64,000 bases of DNA, from positions 26,130 through 90,129 of the forward strand of contig WGLY01000026.1 of NCBI GenBank assembly GCA_016125335.1, in the 5' to 3' direction. Made by a program: the position numbers and the translations under genes. Below the pieces are notes generated by a model. It ran no database searches. It had not been told where the DNA came from and was given only the letters and a program-made list of their open reading frames with translations. Within the stretch, counting starts at the first letter, position 1. Each line of letters starts with the position of its first letter. Source of the stretch: Frankiales bacterium. GTDB taxonomy: Bacteria; Actinomycetota; Actinomycetes; S36-B12; CAIYMF01. Of this stretch, positions 9,144 to 18,200 are shown piece after piece.

Positions 9144-9625
9144 GAGGCGCCTCCGTAGTGGACGACGGGCAGCGCCGACTCGTCGAGGGCGACGTCGGCG
9201 CCGGGGCGGAGCGTGGTGACGGCCTCCCAGCCATGGCTCGCCCGCCACCGGCCGAGGGCGTCGGGCACGGTGGCCAGGAACTGGTGCAGGGCGTGGCGCG
9301 CGTCGCGCTCGTGCGCCAGGACGCGGACCGATGCGGCGAGCACCTCGCCCTCGGAGACGATCTGCCACCGCCAGCCGAAGCCGTCGGCCACGGGCACGAC
9401 GCCCGCGACGCTCCCCTCGAGGGCAGCGGCGAGCCGGAGCAGCGCCTGCTCGCACGAGGCCGCGTCCGGGTAGGTCTCCGGGCTCCGGCCGAGCTCGCGG
9501 TTGTTGGCGCCGAGCAGCCGCCACAGGACCGGTCCGGTCGCCTCGGAGGCGCGTACCCATTCGGTGACGCCCGAGTCCGGGTCCGGGACCCGGGCCGGGA
9601 CGAGCTGGAACCGAGGGGTCGCCAC
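9140..9625 (-). CDS. YegP/DUF1508-like small protein, first gene of the pst operon
   Basis: A 161-residue soluble protein. Two segments resemble YegP (DUF1508) strands: [19 protein letters not shown] followed by SCEQAL, and [18 protein letters not shown] followed by ARHALHQFL. This suggests a tandem YegP-like fold with no known catalytic role; the resemblance is by eye. The GTG start at 9623-9625 has GGAAGGA 6 bases upstream, and the stop overlaps pstB by 4 bases. Its position as the promoter-proximal gene of the operon, below a PHO box, suggests it is made with the transporter under phosphate limitation. Confidence 0.65.
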   Translation of the reverse strand: MATPRFQLVPARVPDPDSGVTEWVRASEATGPVLWRLLGANNRELGRSPETYPDAASCEQALLRLAAALEGSVAGVVPVADGFGWRWQIVSEGEVLAASVRVLAHERDARHALHQFLATVPDALGRWRASHGWEAVTTLRPGADVALDESALPVVHYGGAS

Positions 9626-10172
9626 CGCTGTCCTTCCGTCACGCCGGTGCCTCGCGACCTGCCTGAGCCGGTCGCGCCGTGGGAGCGGATCGGCGTGCGC
9701 CAGCCGGATGCCGGAATGCTCCATGCGCCGGGCGGTGGCGGGAGAAGCAGCGCATGAACAGCAGACGAGTGCTGGGTGAACGAATGACGCTGTCGGCGCG
9801 GTGGCCCGCGGCGCCCGACGCCGTCCGTCCGGTGGATGCTCAGGTGCCGGGCGGTCCCACCGATAATGACGTCGATCAGTCCGAGATCCTGGACCGTCGT
9901 GGAAGCCGGCCCGAGGACCCCGAGGAGCGCTCCGCCGACCGCCGGCGGGGCGCTTCTCGCGTCCCGGCATCCGCGCCGTCGCCACCCACACGGCGCAGAG
10001 CGGCAGCGGGCGCAGCCGCAGGTGGGGCCGCCCCGGCTGCGCCGTTCGGCTGACTTTCGTAACGCGCGCAACGGGAATCCCCGTTCGGCGCAGCAACCGC
10101 GCCGAGGGCGACGACGAAGACCCCCGCACGACAGGGCCGGGCGCACGTCCGGCAGCACACGCTGGGGGTGCC
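9626..10172. other. Divergent intergenic region between pst operon and DUF1800 gene
   Basis: This 547-base gap separates divergently transcribed genes. It holds a PHO-box candidate facing the pst operon (9753-9781) and a short inverted repeat AACGGG/CCCGTT at 10070-10085. Several open frames cross it, but none shows a ribosome-binding site or protein-like composition, so I see no gene here. Confidence 0.5.
9753..9781 (-). promoter_or_regulatory. PHO box upstream of the pst operon
   Basis: On the minus strand GTTCACCCAGC and GTTCATGCGCT start 22 bases apart, that is two 11-base units with a non-matching unit between them. It lies about 130-155 bases upstream of the first pst-operon gene. The spacing fits PhoP/RegX3 sites, as does the function of the downstream genes. 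Confidence 0.5.
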
Positions 10173-12026
10173 ATGGGACTCGACCCGACGACGGTCTCGC
10201 GCCGTCAGGTCCTGGGGGCGGGCGCGGTGGTCGCCGCCGCCGCGACCGGTGTGGCCGCCGCTCCGGCGGCGCAGGCCACGACGGCGACCGCGACCACCCC
10301 GGTGATCAAGAAGGTGACGATCTACCGCGTCGTCTCCTACCGGTACAACTCCGCGACCCACGTCACGACGGTCACGAAGGCGACGAAGGCCACCGTCGTA
10401 GCGCGCTTCGTGGGCACGGCGGTCTACCTCAAGAACTCCCACGGCACGTGGTTCCGCGTGCCCTACGTGTGGTCGCGGACCAAGCGGGCGCTGGTGTTCT
10501 CGCGCTACCTGCAGCTCAAGTTGCAGGCCGCGGCCAAGCCCAAGCCCAACCCGACGGCCGGCGTCACGGTGGTCTCGCCCGGGCCGTTCTCCGCGGTCTC
10601 GGCGTACCACACCACGGACTGGGCACGGCACCTGCTCAACCGGGCCGGCTACGGGCCGACCGACGCCGACCTCGCAGCGGTCCGGTCGACGGGCTACGTC
10701 GGATGGCTCGAGGCCCAGATGTCGCCGAGCCACGTCAGCGACACGGCCTGCGCCCAGGTGCTGTCCCGCCTGCCCGCGCAGGGGGCCGCGATCTGGCGGG
10801 TCAAGCACGGCATCGAGACCGGCACCATCAACGGCTGGGACCAGTACAACTCGGTGCTCCAGGACTTCACCGTCCGCGCGCTGCTGAGCAAGCGGCAGCT
10901 CCTCACGGTGATGGAGGACTTCTGGGGCAACCACTTCAACGTCACCATCTACGCCGACGGCACGGCGGAGTCGCGGGCGCACTACGCGTACACGATCCGC
11001 GCCCGCGCGTTCGGCCGGTTCGCGGACCTGCTGGCAGCCGTCACCAAGCACCCGGCGATGCTCACCTACCTCAACAACCGTGACTCGACCGCCGAGCACC
11101 CGAACGAGAACCAGGGTCGCGAGCTGCTCGAGCTGCACACGGTGGGCGTCGACGCGGGCTACGGCGAGGTGGGCGTCATCAACTCGGCCCGCCTGCTCAC
11201 CGGGCTCGGCGTCGACTCCGACTCCGGCGAGTACGCCTACCAGCCCTGGAACCACTGGACCGGCGCGGTGAAGGTGCTCGGCTTCAGCCACGCGAACGCG
11301 ACCGACACCGGTGGCGAGGCCGCGGTGAACGCCTACCTGAGCTACCTCGCCCACCACCCCGCGACCGCGCAGCGGCTGGCGCGCAAGCTGGCGGTGCGCT
11401 TCGTGTCCGACACCCCGTCGGCCGGGCTGGTGTCGCTGCTGGCGAAGACGTACCTCGCCCACGACACCGCGATCGTGCCGGTCCTGCGGGTGCTGTTCTC
11501 CTCGCACGAGTTCGCGCAGTCGATCGGGGCCAAGGTCGCCCGCCCGTTCGAGCACCTGGTCTCGACGGCACGGCGCATGGGAGTCACCCCGGCGCTCGAC
11601 AACCTCGACGCCCTGCTCCAGCTCGTCTACATGGCCGACGACGCCGGCCACAACCCGTTCGGGCAGCCGTTCCCGACGGGGCAGCCGGACACCGCCGACG
11701 CGTGGGAGTCGACGGCCGCGACCCTGACACGCTGGAACAACACGATGTCGATGGTCGCGGGCTGGTACCCGTCCGACGTCGTGCGGCCGACGCTGCTCGC
11801 TGCTGCCGTGGGGCCCACGCTCCCGGCGACGCACGGCGAGCTGCTCGACGTCGTGGCCCGTCGGATGTTCGGCCGCGTCCTGGCACCCGCGCACAAGACC
11901 GCGATGCTCGCCTTCCTCGGCGTCACCGCCGACAAGGCCGTGTCGTCGAGCTCCTCCGCCGTGTCCGGCGGCCTGCCGTCCCTCGTGGCAGCGCTGCTGG
12001 ACTCGCCCTACGCGACCCTCCGGTGA
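10173..12026 (+). CDS. Tat-exported DUF1800 family protein
   Basis: A 617-residue protein of the DUF1800 family, whose biochemical role is unknown. The N-terminus carries a twin-arginine signal (SRRQVLGAGAVVAAAATG, with an Ala-rich region to about 35), so a folded protein is exported. A roughly 100-residue basic, Val/Thr/Tyr-rich insert (KKVTIYRVVSY to LQLKLQAAAKPKP) precedes the DUF1800 core, which begins near HLLNRAGYGPT and includes DFWGNHFNV, NENQGRELLELHTVG and GLTG-type sequence near 340. It is immediately followed by a DUF1501 protein, the usual partner. The ATG at 10173 has GGGGG just upstream. Confidence 0.85.
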   Translation: MGLDPTTVSRRQVLGAGAVVAAAATGVAAAPAAQATTATATTPVIKKVTIYRVVSYRYNSATHVTTVTKATKATVVARFVGTAVYLKNSHGTWFRVPYVWSRTKRALVFSRYLQLKLQAAAKPKPNPTAGVTVVSPGPFSAVSAYHTTDWARHLLNRAGYGPTDADLAAVRSTGYVGWLEAQMSPSHVSDTACAQVLSRLPAQGAAIWRVKHGIETGTINGWDQYNSVLQDFTVRALLSKRQLLTVMEDFWGNHFNVTIYADGTAESRAHYAYTIRARAFGRFADLLAAVTKHPAMLTYLNNRDSTAEHPNENQGRELLELHTVGVDAGYGEVGVINSARLLTGLGVDSDSGEYAYQPWNHWTGAVKVLGFSHANATDTGGEAAVNAYLSYLAHHPATAQRLARKLAVRFVSDTPSAGLVSLLAKTYLAHDTAIVPVLRVLFSSHEFAQSIGAKVARPFEHLVSTARRMGVTPALDNLDALLQLVYMADDAGHNPFGQPFPTGQPDTADAWESTAATLTRWNNTMSMVAGWYPSDVVRPTLLAAAVGPTLPATHGELLDVVARRMFGRVLAPAHKTAMLAFLGVTADKAVSSSSSAVSGGLPSLVAALLDSPYATLR

Positions 12027-12034
12027 GGCCCGTC

Positions 12035-13327
12035 ATGACCGAGACCACCGCCCGTCCCGTCGACCAGGGCTGCTGCGAGGAGGGGGCGCGGGCCGGACGC
12101 CTGACCCGCCGCTCGCTGCTCAAGGCGCTCGGCGTTGGCTCCGTCGCCATCGCCGCCGGGCCGGCCGTGGGCATGCGTGCCGCGTTCGCGGCCGACCCCG
12201 GCTGGTCCGGCGACACCGTCGTCGTGCTCTCCCTGCGCGGCGGCTTCGACGGGCTGTCGGCCGTCGCGCCGATCGGCGACCCGAACTACGCCGCGAACCG
12301 GCCCACGATCGCTGTGCCGGCGTCGGCGGCCTTCCAGCTCGACCCGATGTTCGGGCTGCACCCGGGCCTCGCCGACCTCCAGGCGCTGTGGACCTCCGGC
12401 AAGCTCGCGTTCGTCCACGCCGCGGGCATGAGCGCGCCGAACCGCTCGCACTTCTCGGCGATGGACGAGATGGAGCGGGCCGCGCCGGGATCCAGCGCAC
12501 GGTCCGGCTGGCTCGACCGCACGCTGGCGCTGCACTCCGTCGGCGGTCCCTTCAGCGCCGTGCAGATGGGCTCGTCGTCGATCCCCGAGTCGCTGGCCGG
12601 TCCCTATCCCGTGCTCGGCATGGACTCGGTGAGCGGCTTCCGGCTCAGCGGAGCGGGCAGCGCGGCGAGCCGCGCCAAGTGGTCGGCGGCCCTCAACGCG
12701 CTGCACGACCAGGCTCCCCCCGGCCTGCACGACTCGGCGGCCGGCACCCTCGGCGCGCTGGACACCGCGGCGTCGCTGGCGTCGTACACGCCGGCGAACG
12801 GCGCGTCGTACCCGAGCGGCGGCCTGGGCAACGCGCTCAAGAACGCGGCGCAGCTCATCAAGGCCGACGTCGGCCTGCGCGCCCTCACCATCGACCTCGG
12901 CGACTGGGACATGCACGCCGGCCTCGGCACGGTCGACAACGGCTGGATGCGCGGCAACCTGCTCGAGCTCGGCCGGGGCCTCAAGGCGTTCGCGACCGAC
13001 CTCGGCACGTGGCTCGACAGCACCACCCTCGTGACCATCAGCGAGTTCGGACGCCGCGTGCAGGAGAACGAGTCCGGCGGGGTCGACCACGGCTGGGGCA
13101 ACGTGATGATGGTGCTCGGCGGGCACGTGGTGCAGGGCGTGCACGGCACCTGGCCCACTCTGGCCGCCGACAAGCTGACCCAGGGCGACCTCACGGCCAC
13201 CACGGACTACCGCGCCGTGCTCGCCGACGTCCTCGTCAACCGCACCGGCGCGAGCGTGGCCCAGGTGGGCGAGGTGTTCCCCGGCTACACCGGGGCGAGC
13301 AGCCTGCCCGGCGTCACCACCCCCTGA
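12035..13327 (+). CDS. Tat-exported DUF1501 family protein
   Basis: A 430-residue DUF1501 protein; the family is related to alkaline-phosphatase/sulfatase folds, but no activity is assigned here. The twin-arginine signal is TRRSLLKALGVGSVAIAAGPAVG, so it is exported folded like its neighbour. Family features visible are VVVLSLRGGFDGLSAV near residue 60, an HxA segment FVHAAGMSAPNRSHFSAMD, IDLGDWDMHAG and TISEFGRRVQENESGGVDHGW. The ATG at 12035 is 8 bases after the DUF1800 stop; a GTG at 12023 that overlaps that stop is an alternative start four codons earlier. The pair forms a two-gene operon ending in a hairpin repeat. Confidence 0.85.
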   Translation: MTETTARPVDQGCCEEGARAGRLTRRSLLKALGVGSVAIAAGPAVGMRAAFAADPGWSGDTVVVLSLRGGFDGLSAVAPIGDPNYAANRPTIAVPASAAFQLDPMFGLHPGLADLQALWTSGKLAFVHAAGMSAPNRSHFSAMDEMERAAPGSSARSGWLDRTLALHSVGGPFSAVQMGSSSIPESLAGPYPVLGMDSVSGFRLSGAGSAASRAKWSAALNALHDQAPPGLHDSAAGTLGALDTAASLASYTPANGASYPSGGLGNALKNAAQLIKADVGLRALTIDLGDWDMHAGLGTVDNGWMRGNLLELGRGLKAFATDLGTWLDSTTLVTISEFGRRVQENESGGVDHGWGNVMMVLGGHVVQGVHGTWPTLAADKLTQGDLTATTDYRAVLADVLVNRTGASVAQVGEVFPGYTGASSLPGVTTP

Positions 13328-13342
13328 CCTCCCGGTCCGGGA

Positions 13343-13409
13343 CCCGTCGTTACTGCCGCAATGACCGGAGAACGGCCGCAGATCCGGTCATCCGGGCAGT
13401 AACGACGGG
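13343..13409. repeat. Palindromic REP-like hairpin, copy 1
   Basis: Perfect 15-base arms (CCCGTCGTTACTGCC at 13343-13357 and its complement at 13395-13409) enclose a second nested 9-base inverted repeat, ATGACCGGA (13361-13369) and its complement (13383-13391). The same outer arm sequence recurs at 56305-56375 with a different loop, so this is a dispersed element rather than only a terminator. It lies between the convergent DUF1501 and DksA-like genes and could terminate both transcripts. Confidence 0.75.
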
Positions 13410-13410
13410 G

Positions 13411-13740
13411 TCAGGCCTCGGCGCAGGCGACGCAGCGCGTGGCCCAGGGGTGCACCTCGAGGCGGCCCTCGGGGACGGGGCCGCCGCAGACGTCGCAGGT
13501 GCCGTAGGTGCCGGCGTCGAGCTTGGCCAGCGCGCGGTCGACGTCGGCGAGCTGCTCGAGCAGCTGGTCGTGCGCGGCCACCTGCGCCAGCCGCTCCACG
13601 GCGATGCTCGTGCCATCGCCCACGCGCTTGCCGAAGGAGATGCCGCCGCTGTCCGTGGGGGCCGCGCTGATCCCGGCGATGCGCTCGAGCAGGTCGGACC
13701 GCTTGTGCTCCAGCACCGCGCGGACCTCGGCGTCGCTCAT
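13411..13740 (-). CDS. DksA/TraR-family zinc-finger protein
   Basis: A 109-residue protein with an N-terminal helical region and a C-terminal C4 zinc finger, CDVCGG with a second pair in RCVAC near the end, typical of the DksA/TraR family whose members act on RNA polymerase or related targets. The helical hairpin is shorter than that of E. coli DksA, as usual for actinobacterial members. The ATG at 13738-13740 overlaps the stop of the upstream ATPase gene (ATGA), so it is the last gene of the ABC-transporter operon; a longer in-frame start is less likely. Confidence 0.85.
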   Translation of the reverse strand: MSDAEVRAVLEHKRSDLLERIAGISAAPTDSGGISFGKRVGDGTSIAVERLAQVAAHDQLLEQLADVDRALAKLDAGTYGTCDVCGGPVPEGRLEVHPWATRCVACAEA

Positions 13741-14384
13741 CGCTCGGCCCTCCCGTCCACGAGGTGCAGCGTGTCGTCGCACAGCGCGGCGACCTCGGGG
13801 TCGTGCGTCGCTAGGACGACGGCGGCCCCGGCACCAGCCTCCTCCCGCAGCGCGGCGAGCACCACCGCGGCGGTGTCGGCGTCGAGCTCCGCGGTCGGCT
13901 CGTCCGCCACGAGGAGCCCGGGCGCGACGACGAGGGCGCGCGCCACGGCCACCCGCTGGCGCTGGCCGCCGGAGAGCTCCTCCGCCAGGCGGTCCGGGAC
14001 GTCGGCGAGCCCGGCCCGCGCCAGCGCGGCCTGCGCCCGGTCGCGCACGACCGTGCGGTCGAGGCCGCGCAGCTGCAGCGGCAGCTCGACGTTCTCCGCC
14101 GCGGTGAGCACCGGCAGCAGCCCGTAGCCCTGGAAGACGACGCCGGTGCGCGCGGCGCGGTCGGCCGGGTCGACGGTGCCGCCGTCGGCCGGGACGAGCC
14201 CGGCGAGCACGGTGAGCAGCGTCGACTTGCCTGAGCCCGACGGCCCGGTCACCGCGAGCACGCGGCCCGGCACGACGTCGACGTCGACCTCGTCGACCAC
14301 GCGGCGTCCGCCGCGCACGACGACGACCCCGCGCGCGGTGACGGTCACGCCGTCGCGGGGCTCAGCGGGATGCGCGCTCGTCAT
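13737..14384 (-). CDS. ABC transporter ATP-binding protein (MacB/LolD type)
   Basis: A 215-residue ATPase of the MacB/LolD class that energises FtsX-like permeases. Walker A GPSGSGKS, Q-loop VVFQGYGLLP, signature LSGGQRQR, Walker B LLVADEP and H-loop ATHDPE are all intact. The ATG at 14382-14384 overlaps the stop of the second ATPase upstream, and the following DksA-like gene overlaps its own stop. It is one of two different ATPases encoded with a single permease, so they may pair as a heterodimer or serve different permeases. Confidence 0.9.
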   Translation of the reverse strand: MTSAHPAEPRDGVTVTARGVVVVRGGRRVVDEVDVDVVPGRVLAVTGPSGSGKSTLLTVLAGLVPADGGTVDPADRAARTGVVFQGYGLLPVLTAAENVELPLQLRGLDRTVVRDRAQAALARAGLADVPDRLAEELSGGQRQRVAVARALVVAPGLLVADEPTAELDADTAAVVLAALREEAGAGAAVVLATHDPEVAALCDDTLHLVDGRAER

Positions 14385-15232
14385 GTCTCGCTCCTGCGCA
14401 GTCGCACCTCGGCACCGTCGCGCTCGACGATCACGCGCGTGCCGGGCGGCCAGTCGGCCACCACCTCGTCGGGCAGGTGCACGCTGCCGTCCTTGCCGAC
14501 GACGGCGAACTGCTCGCCGTGGTGGCCCTCCTGCCCCACACGGCCGTAGCGCATCGTCACCGTGCGCCCGAGCCGCTGGCCCACTTCGGGGTCGTGCGTC
14601 ACGACCACGACCGTGGTGCCGAACCGCTCGTTCACCTCGTCGAGGAGATCGAGCACGGCGTCGCGCGCGGGATGGTCGAGTTGCGAGGTGGGCTCGTCGG
14701 CCAGCAGCAGGCCCGGGCCGTTCGCCACCGCGACGGCCAGCGCCACCCGCTGCTGCTCGCCACCGGAGAGCAGTGGCACCGGACGGTCCGCCACCGCACC
14801 GAGCCCGAGCGCCCCCAGCAGCTCCTGCGGCTGCATCGCCGATCGACGGCGCGCCCGGGGCAGCGACCGGTTGGCGAAGCGCACGTTGTCCGCCGGCGTC
14901 GCGTAGGCCAGCAGGTTGCGCGCCGCGCCCTGGAGGACCAGCCCGACGCGCTGCGAGCGCATGCGCAGCAGCGCACGCTCGGGCAGGCCGCCGATCTCCT
15001 CGTCGCCCACCCACACGCGTCCCGCGCTCGGCGGGATGAGCCCGCCCATCATGCCCAGCAGCGTCGACTTGCCGGATCCGGACGGACCGAGCAGCGCCAC
15101 GCGCTCCCCCGGCGCGACGTCGAGGTCCACGCCGCGCACAGCGACGACGTCGAGGTCGCCGGTGCGGTAGATGTGCACCAGCTCCTCGCAGCGCACCGCC
15201 AGCCCGGCCGGTCGCGTCGTGGTGACGGTCAT
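14381..15232 (-). CDS. ABC transporter ATPase with C-terminal AbrB-like extension
   Basis: A 283-residue MacB/LolD-type ATPase: Walker A GPSGSGKS, Q-loop GLVLQGAARNLL, signature LSGGEQQR, Walker B LLLADEP, H-loop VTHDPE. After the ATPase domain (to about 225) comes GKDGSVHLPDEVVADW and GTRVIVERDGAEVRLRR, a pattern close to SpoVT/AbrB swapped-hairpin domains (G-x-hydrophobic, LP, helix, PGT-V-V). That extension is unusual for an exporter ATPase and is identified by eye. The ATG at 15230-15232 overlaps the permease stop by 4 bases. Confidence 0.88.
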   Translation of the reverse strand: MTVTTTRPAGLAVRCEELVHIYRTGDLDVVAVRGVDLDVAPGERVALLGPSGSGKSTLLGMMGGLIPPSAGRVWVGDEEIGGLPERALLRMRSQRVGLVLQGAARNLLAYATPADNVRFANRSLPRARRRSAMQPQELLGALGLGAVADRPVPLLSGGEQQRVALAVAVANGPGLLLADEPTSQLDHPARDAVLDLLDEVNERFGTTVVVVTHDPEVGQRLGRTVTMRYGRVGQEGHHGEQFAVVGKDGSVHLPDEVVADWPPGTRVIVERDGAEVRLRRSET

Positions 15233-18200
15233 TCCTGCACCTGCCTCAACAGGTCCGGCATGGCCCGCCGCACGGTGCGCCGGGCCCCGACGTCCGCGAC
15301 GACGGCGAGCACCGCCAGGATCACGGCGACCACGGCGAGCACCGGCAGCCACGCCGGGCCGTACCAGAGCGGCGGGCCGTCCGCGCCGGCGCTGTCGACC
15401 AGCGGCGGCAGGGCGATCCCAGCCGCGACGAGGCCGGCACCGGCACCGAGCACGACGCCGGTGAGCGCGAGCGCCACCTGCTCGCGACGGGCCGCGCGGA
15501 CGAGAACGGACCGCGGCGCGCCGATGGCCCGCAGGGCCGCGAGCTCGTACGCGCGCCGGCGGATCACGACGTAGGCGTTGGCCAGCAGCGTGCCCGCGCC
15601 GAGCACGAGCGCCACCAGCGCGGCGAGCAGGAAGAGCCGCAGCGCGAGAGCCGTGCCGCCGCGGTCGAGCTCGGCCTGGGTCGAGTCGAGCGACTCCTCG
15701 CGCACCACCGACAGGCCCGAGGCCTGGAGGTCGGTCACGATCGACGCCGGCGCGTCGGGCGAGAGCCACACCTGGTAGTCGAGCGGGTCGGTCACGGTGC
15801 CGGTCGCGGCGAGGGCGAACGGGAGATCGGCCATGGTGCCCGAGCGCAGCAGCCTCGGCAGCACGCCGGTCTGGAGGATCTGCACGTCGGTGAAGCGTCC
15901 GTCGAGACCCGCGATGACGTCGTAGCCCTCGGGCGCGCCGCTCGCCTTCACGGCGTTGCTGCCCTGGAGCACCGGGAGCGAGAGCGGGTGGTCGGCGACC
16001 TCGATCGCGCCGTCGGCGATCGGCTCGACGCGGATCTTCACGTGCAGGGCACCGCCGTCGAGCGACGTGACGACGGCCCCCGAGTCGATCCGGTTGACCA
16101 GCCCCGAGGCCCCGCTGCGCCAGCCCGTCTGCCCCGGCGCCGTGAGGTCGACCGGCCCCTGCGCGTCGCGCGCGTCGCCCAGCACGACCGTGCCCACGGT
16201 GTTGGTGGCCGGGAGCTCGATGGGGTGGGTGAACGTGAACGCCGAGAGCGAGCACGCCGCGGCCACGCACGTGGGTAGCGGCACGGTGTAGCTGTGGCTC
16301 CCCCGCCGCAGCACGCCCATGGTCACCGACGACGGCAGGCCGGTGGCGCTGCGGACCACCACGCTGAGCAGCACGGGCTCGCCCTGGCCCTGGTAGGTGG
16401 CGGTGAGCGTCAGGCTGCCCTGCACGGGGAGGGGATCGGTCTGCTGCGGCGGGTGCAGCGCGGCCGCGAGGTCGGCCGGCGCCATGTGCACCCAGCCGGG
16501 GTCCCACGACGTCACGGCCGCGAGCCGGGAGGCGTCCACGGTGAGCAGGCCGCCCGACCCGTTGTCGCTCTGGGTCGCCGCCATCGCGTGCGTGCCGGAC
16601 GGGTCGGCCTGCTCGACCGCGGCGAGCAGCTGCCCGGCCGAGCCGGCGTGCACGTGCAGCACGCGCGCGGCACCCACCTGCGCCCGCGCGAGGTCGGCGC
16701 GGTTGTCCGCCGAGACGACCCAGCCGTCGACGGCGAACACCGCGAGTCCCACGGCGAGCGAGAGCAGCACCACGATCCGCAGGCCCGAGGGCCGGCGCGC
16801 GATGTTGCGCGAGGAGAGGTACGACGCCAGCCTCGGCGAGCGGCGGGTGCGCGCCACCTCGATGCGCGCGAGCCAGGGCAGCGCGCGCACCGCGAGCAGC
16901 CCGACCGCCAGCGCGATGAGGCCCGGGGCGAGCAGCGCCAAGGAGTCGGACCCGCCGCGGTTGAGCTCGTAGATGCCGGCGGCGGCCAGGGCGACCGCGG
17001 CGGCGTCCACGGCCGAGGAGCGCACCAGCCGGGCCCGCCGCCCGGACGTGCGGCGCAGCTGCTCGAGCACCGGCGCCGTGAGGATGCCGCGCACCGCCAG
17101 GCCCGCGGCGACCGCGCCGCCGAGCAGGCACACGAGCAGGGCGAGGCCCACGAGCGGCGTCAGGGTGACGTCGGTGCCGGGCACGAGGTAGCGACGCGTG
17201 AGCCAGACGTCGGCCGCGTAGGCGAGGGCGGCTCCGACGGGCAGGGCCACCACCAGGAGGATGACGGGCTCGGCCAGGCCGAACGCCACGGTGGAGCGCG
17301 GCGTCATGCCGCGCAGCTTGGCCAGGGCGATCTCGCCGGAGCGCTCCTCGCTGGTGGCCGCGATCACGAGGAAGAGCACGAACCAGGCGAGCAGCACCAG
17401 CTGCGCGGTGACGGCGAACGAGGTCGCGGCCACGTTGTCGAGCACGGGCTGGAGCGAGTCGAGGAAGTCCGGCAGCCCGCTGATCGACAGCGTCGCCGGC
17501 GGTCCGCCGGAGATCTGCGGCGCGCCCACGATCGGCGGCGGGGCGATGGTGATGTCGGTGACGGTGGCGACGGTCGCGCGCAGCGCCGGGACGTCCCCGA
17601 GGTGGACCGACTCCGCGTTCAGCGCGCGGAAGGCGACAGCTGCGACGTCGCCGTTGCTGCGCTCCATGGTGGCCTGGTCGACCAGCACCTCGTCGAGGAT
17701 GTCCGGCGCGTCCGGGTTGCTCGGCGTCGAGTACTGGTCCGGGTGGGCCAGGCCCCACACCGCCGGGTCCGCCGTGGTGGGGTCGTAGGTGCCGACCAGG
17801 GTCACGGTGTCGGCGCGCGGGTCCGAGGTGATGCCGAGGCGCATCGTCGTGCCGAGCCGGGCGTGGGAGTCCTTGAGCAGCCGCGCCGACACCATCGCCT
17901 GGCCGGGCCCGTCCGGGCACCGGCCGGACACGATCGTGACACCGCCGCACTGCCCGCGGTACCAGCTCACCTCGGCCACGCCGAGCGCGCGACCCTCGAT
18001 GCTGGGGCTGCCCTGGAGCACCGTCAGCGACAGCGTCGGCGGCCCGTACCACGGGTCGAGCCGGGGGTCGGCCGCCCGCGCCTGCACCGCCTGCGCGAGC
18101 TGGTTCGGCGTGAACTGCGTCTGCCCGGCGATGTTGCCGCGCGAGAGCACCCCGGTGGTGACGGGGGGCGCGCTCGCGAGCGCGTCGCGCACCAGGGACT

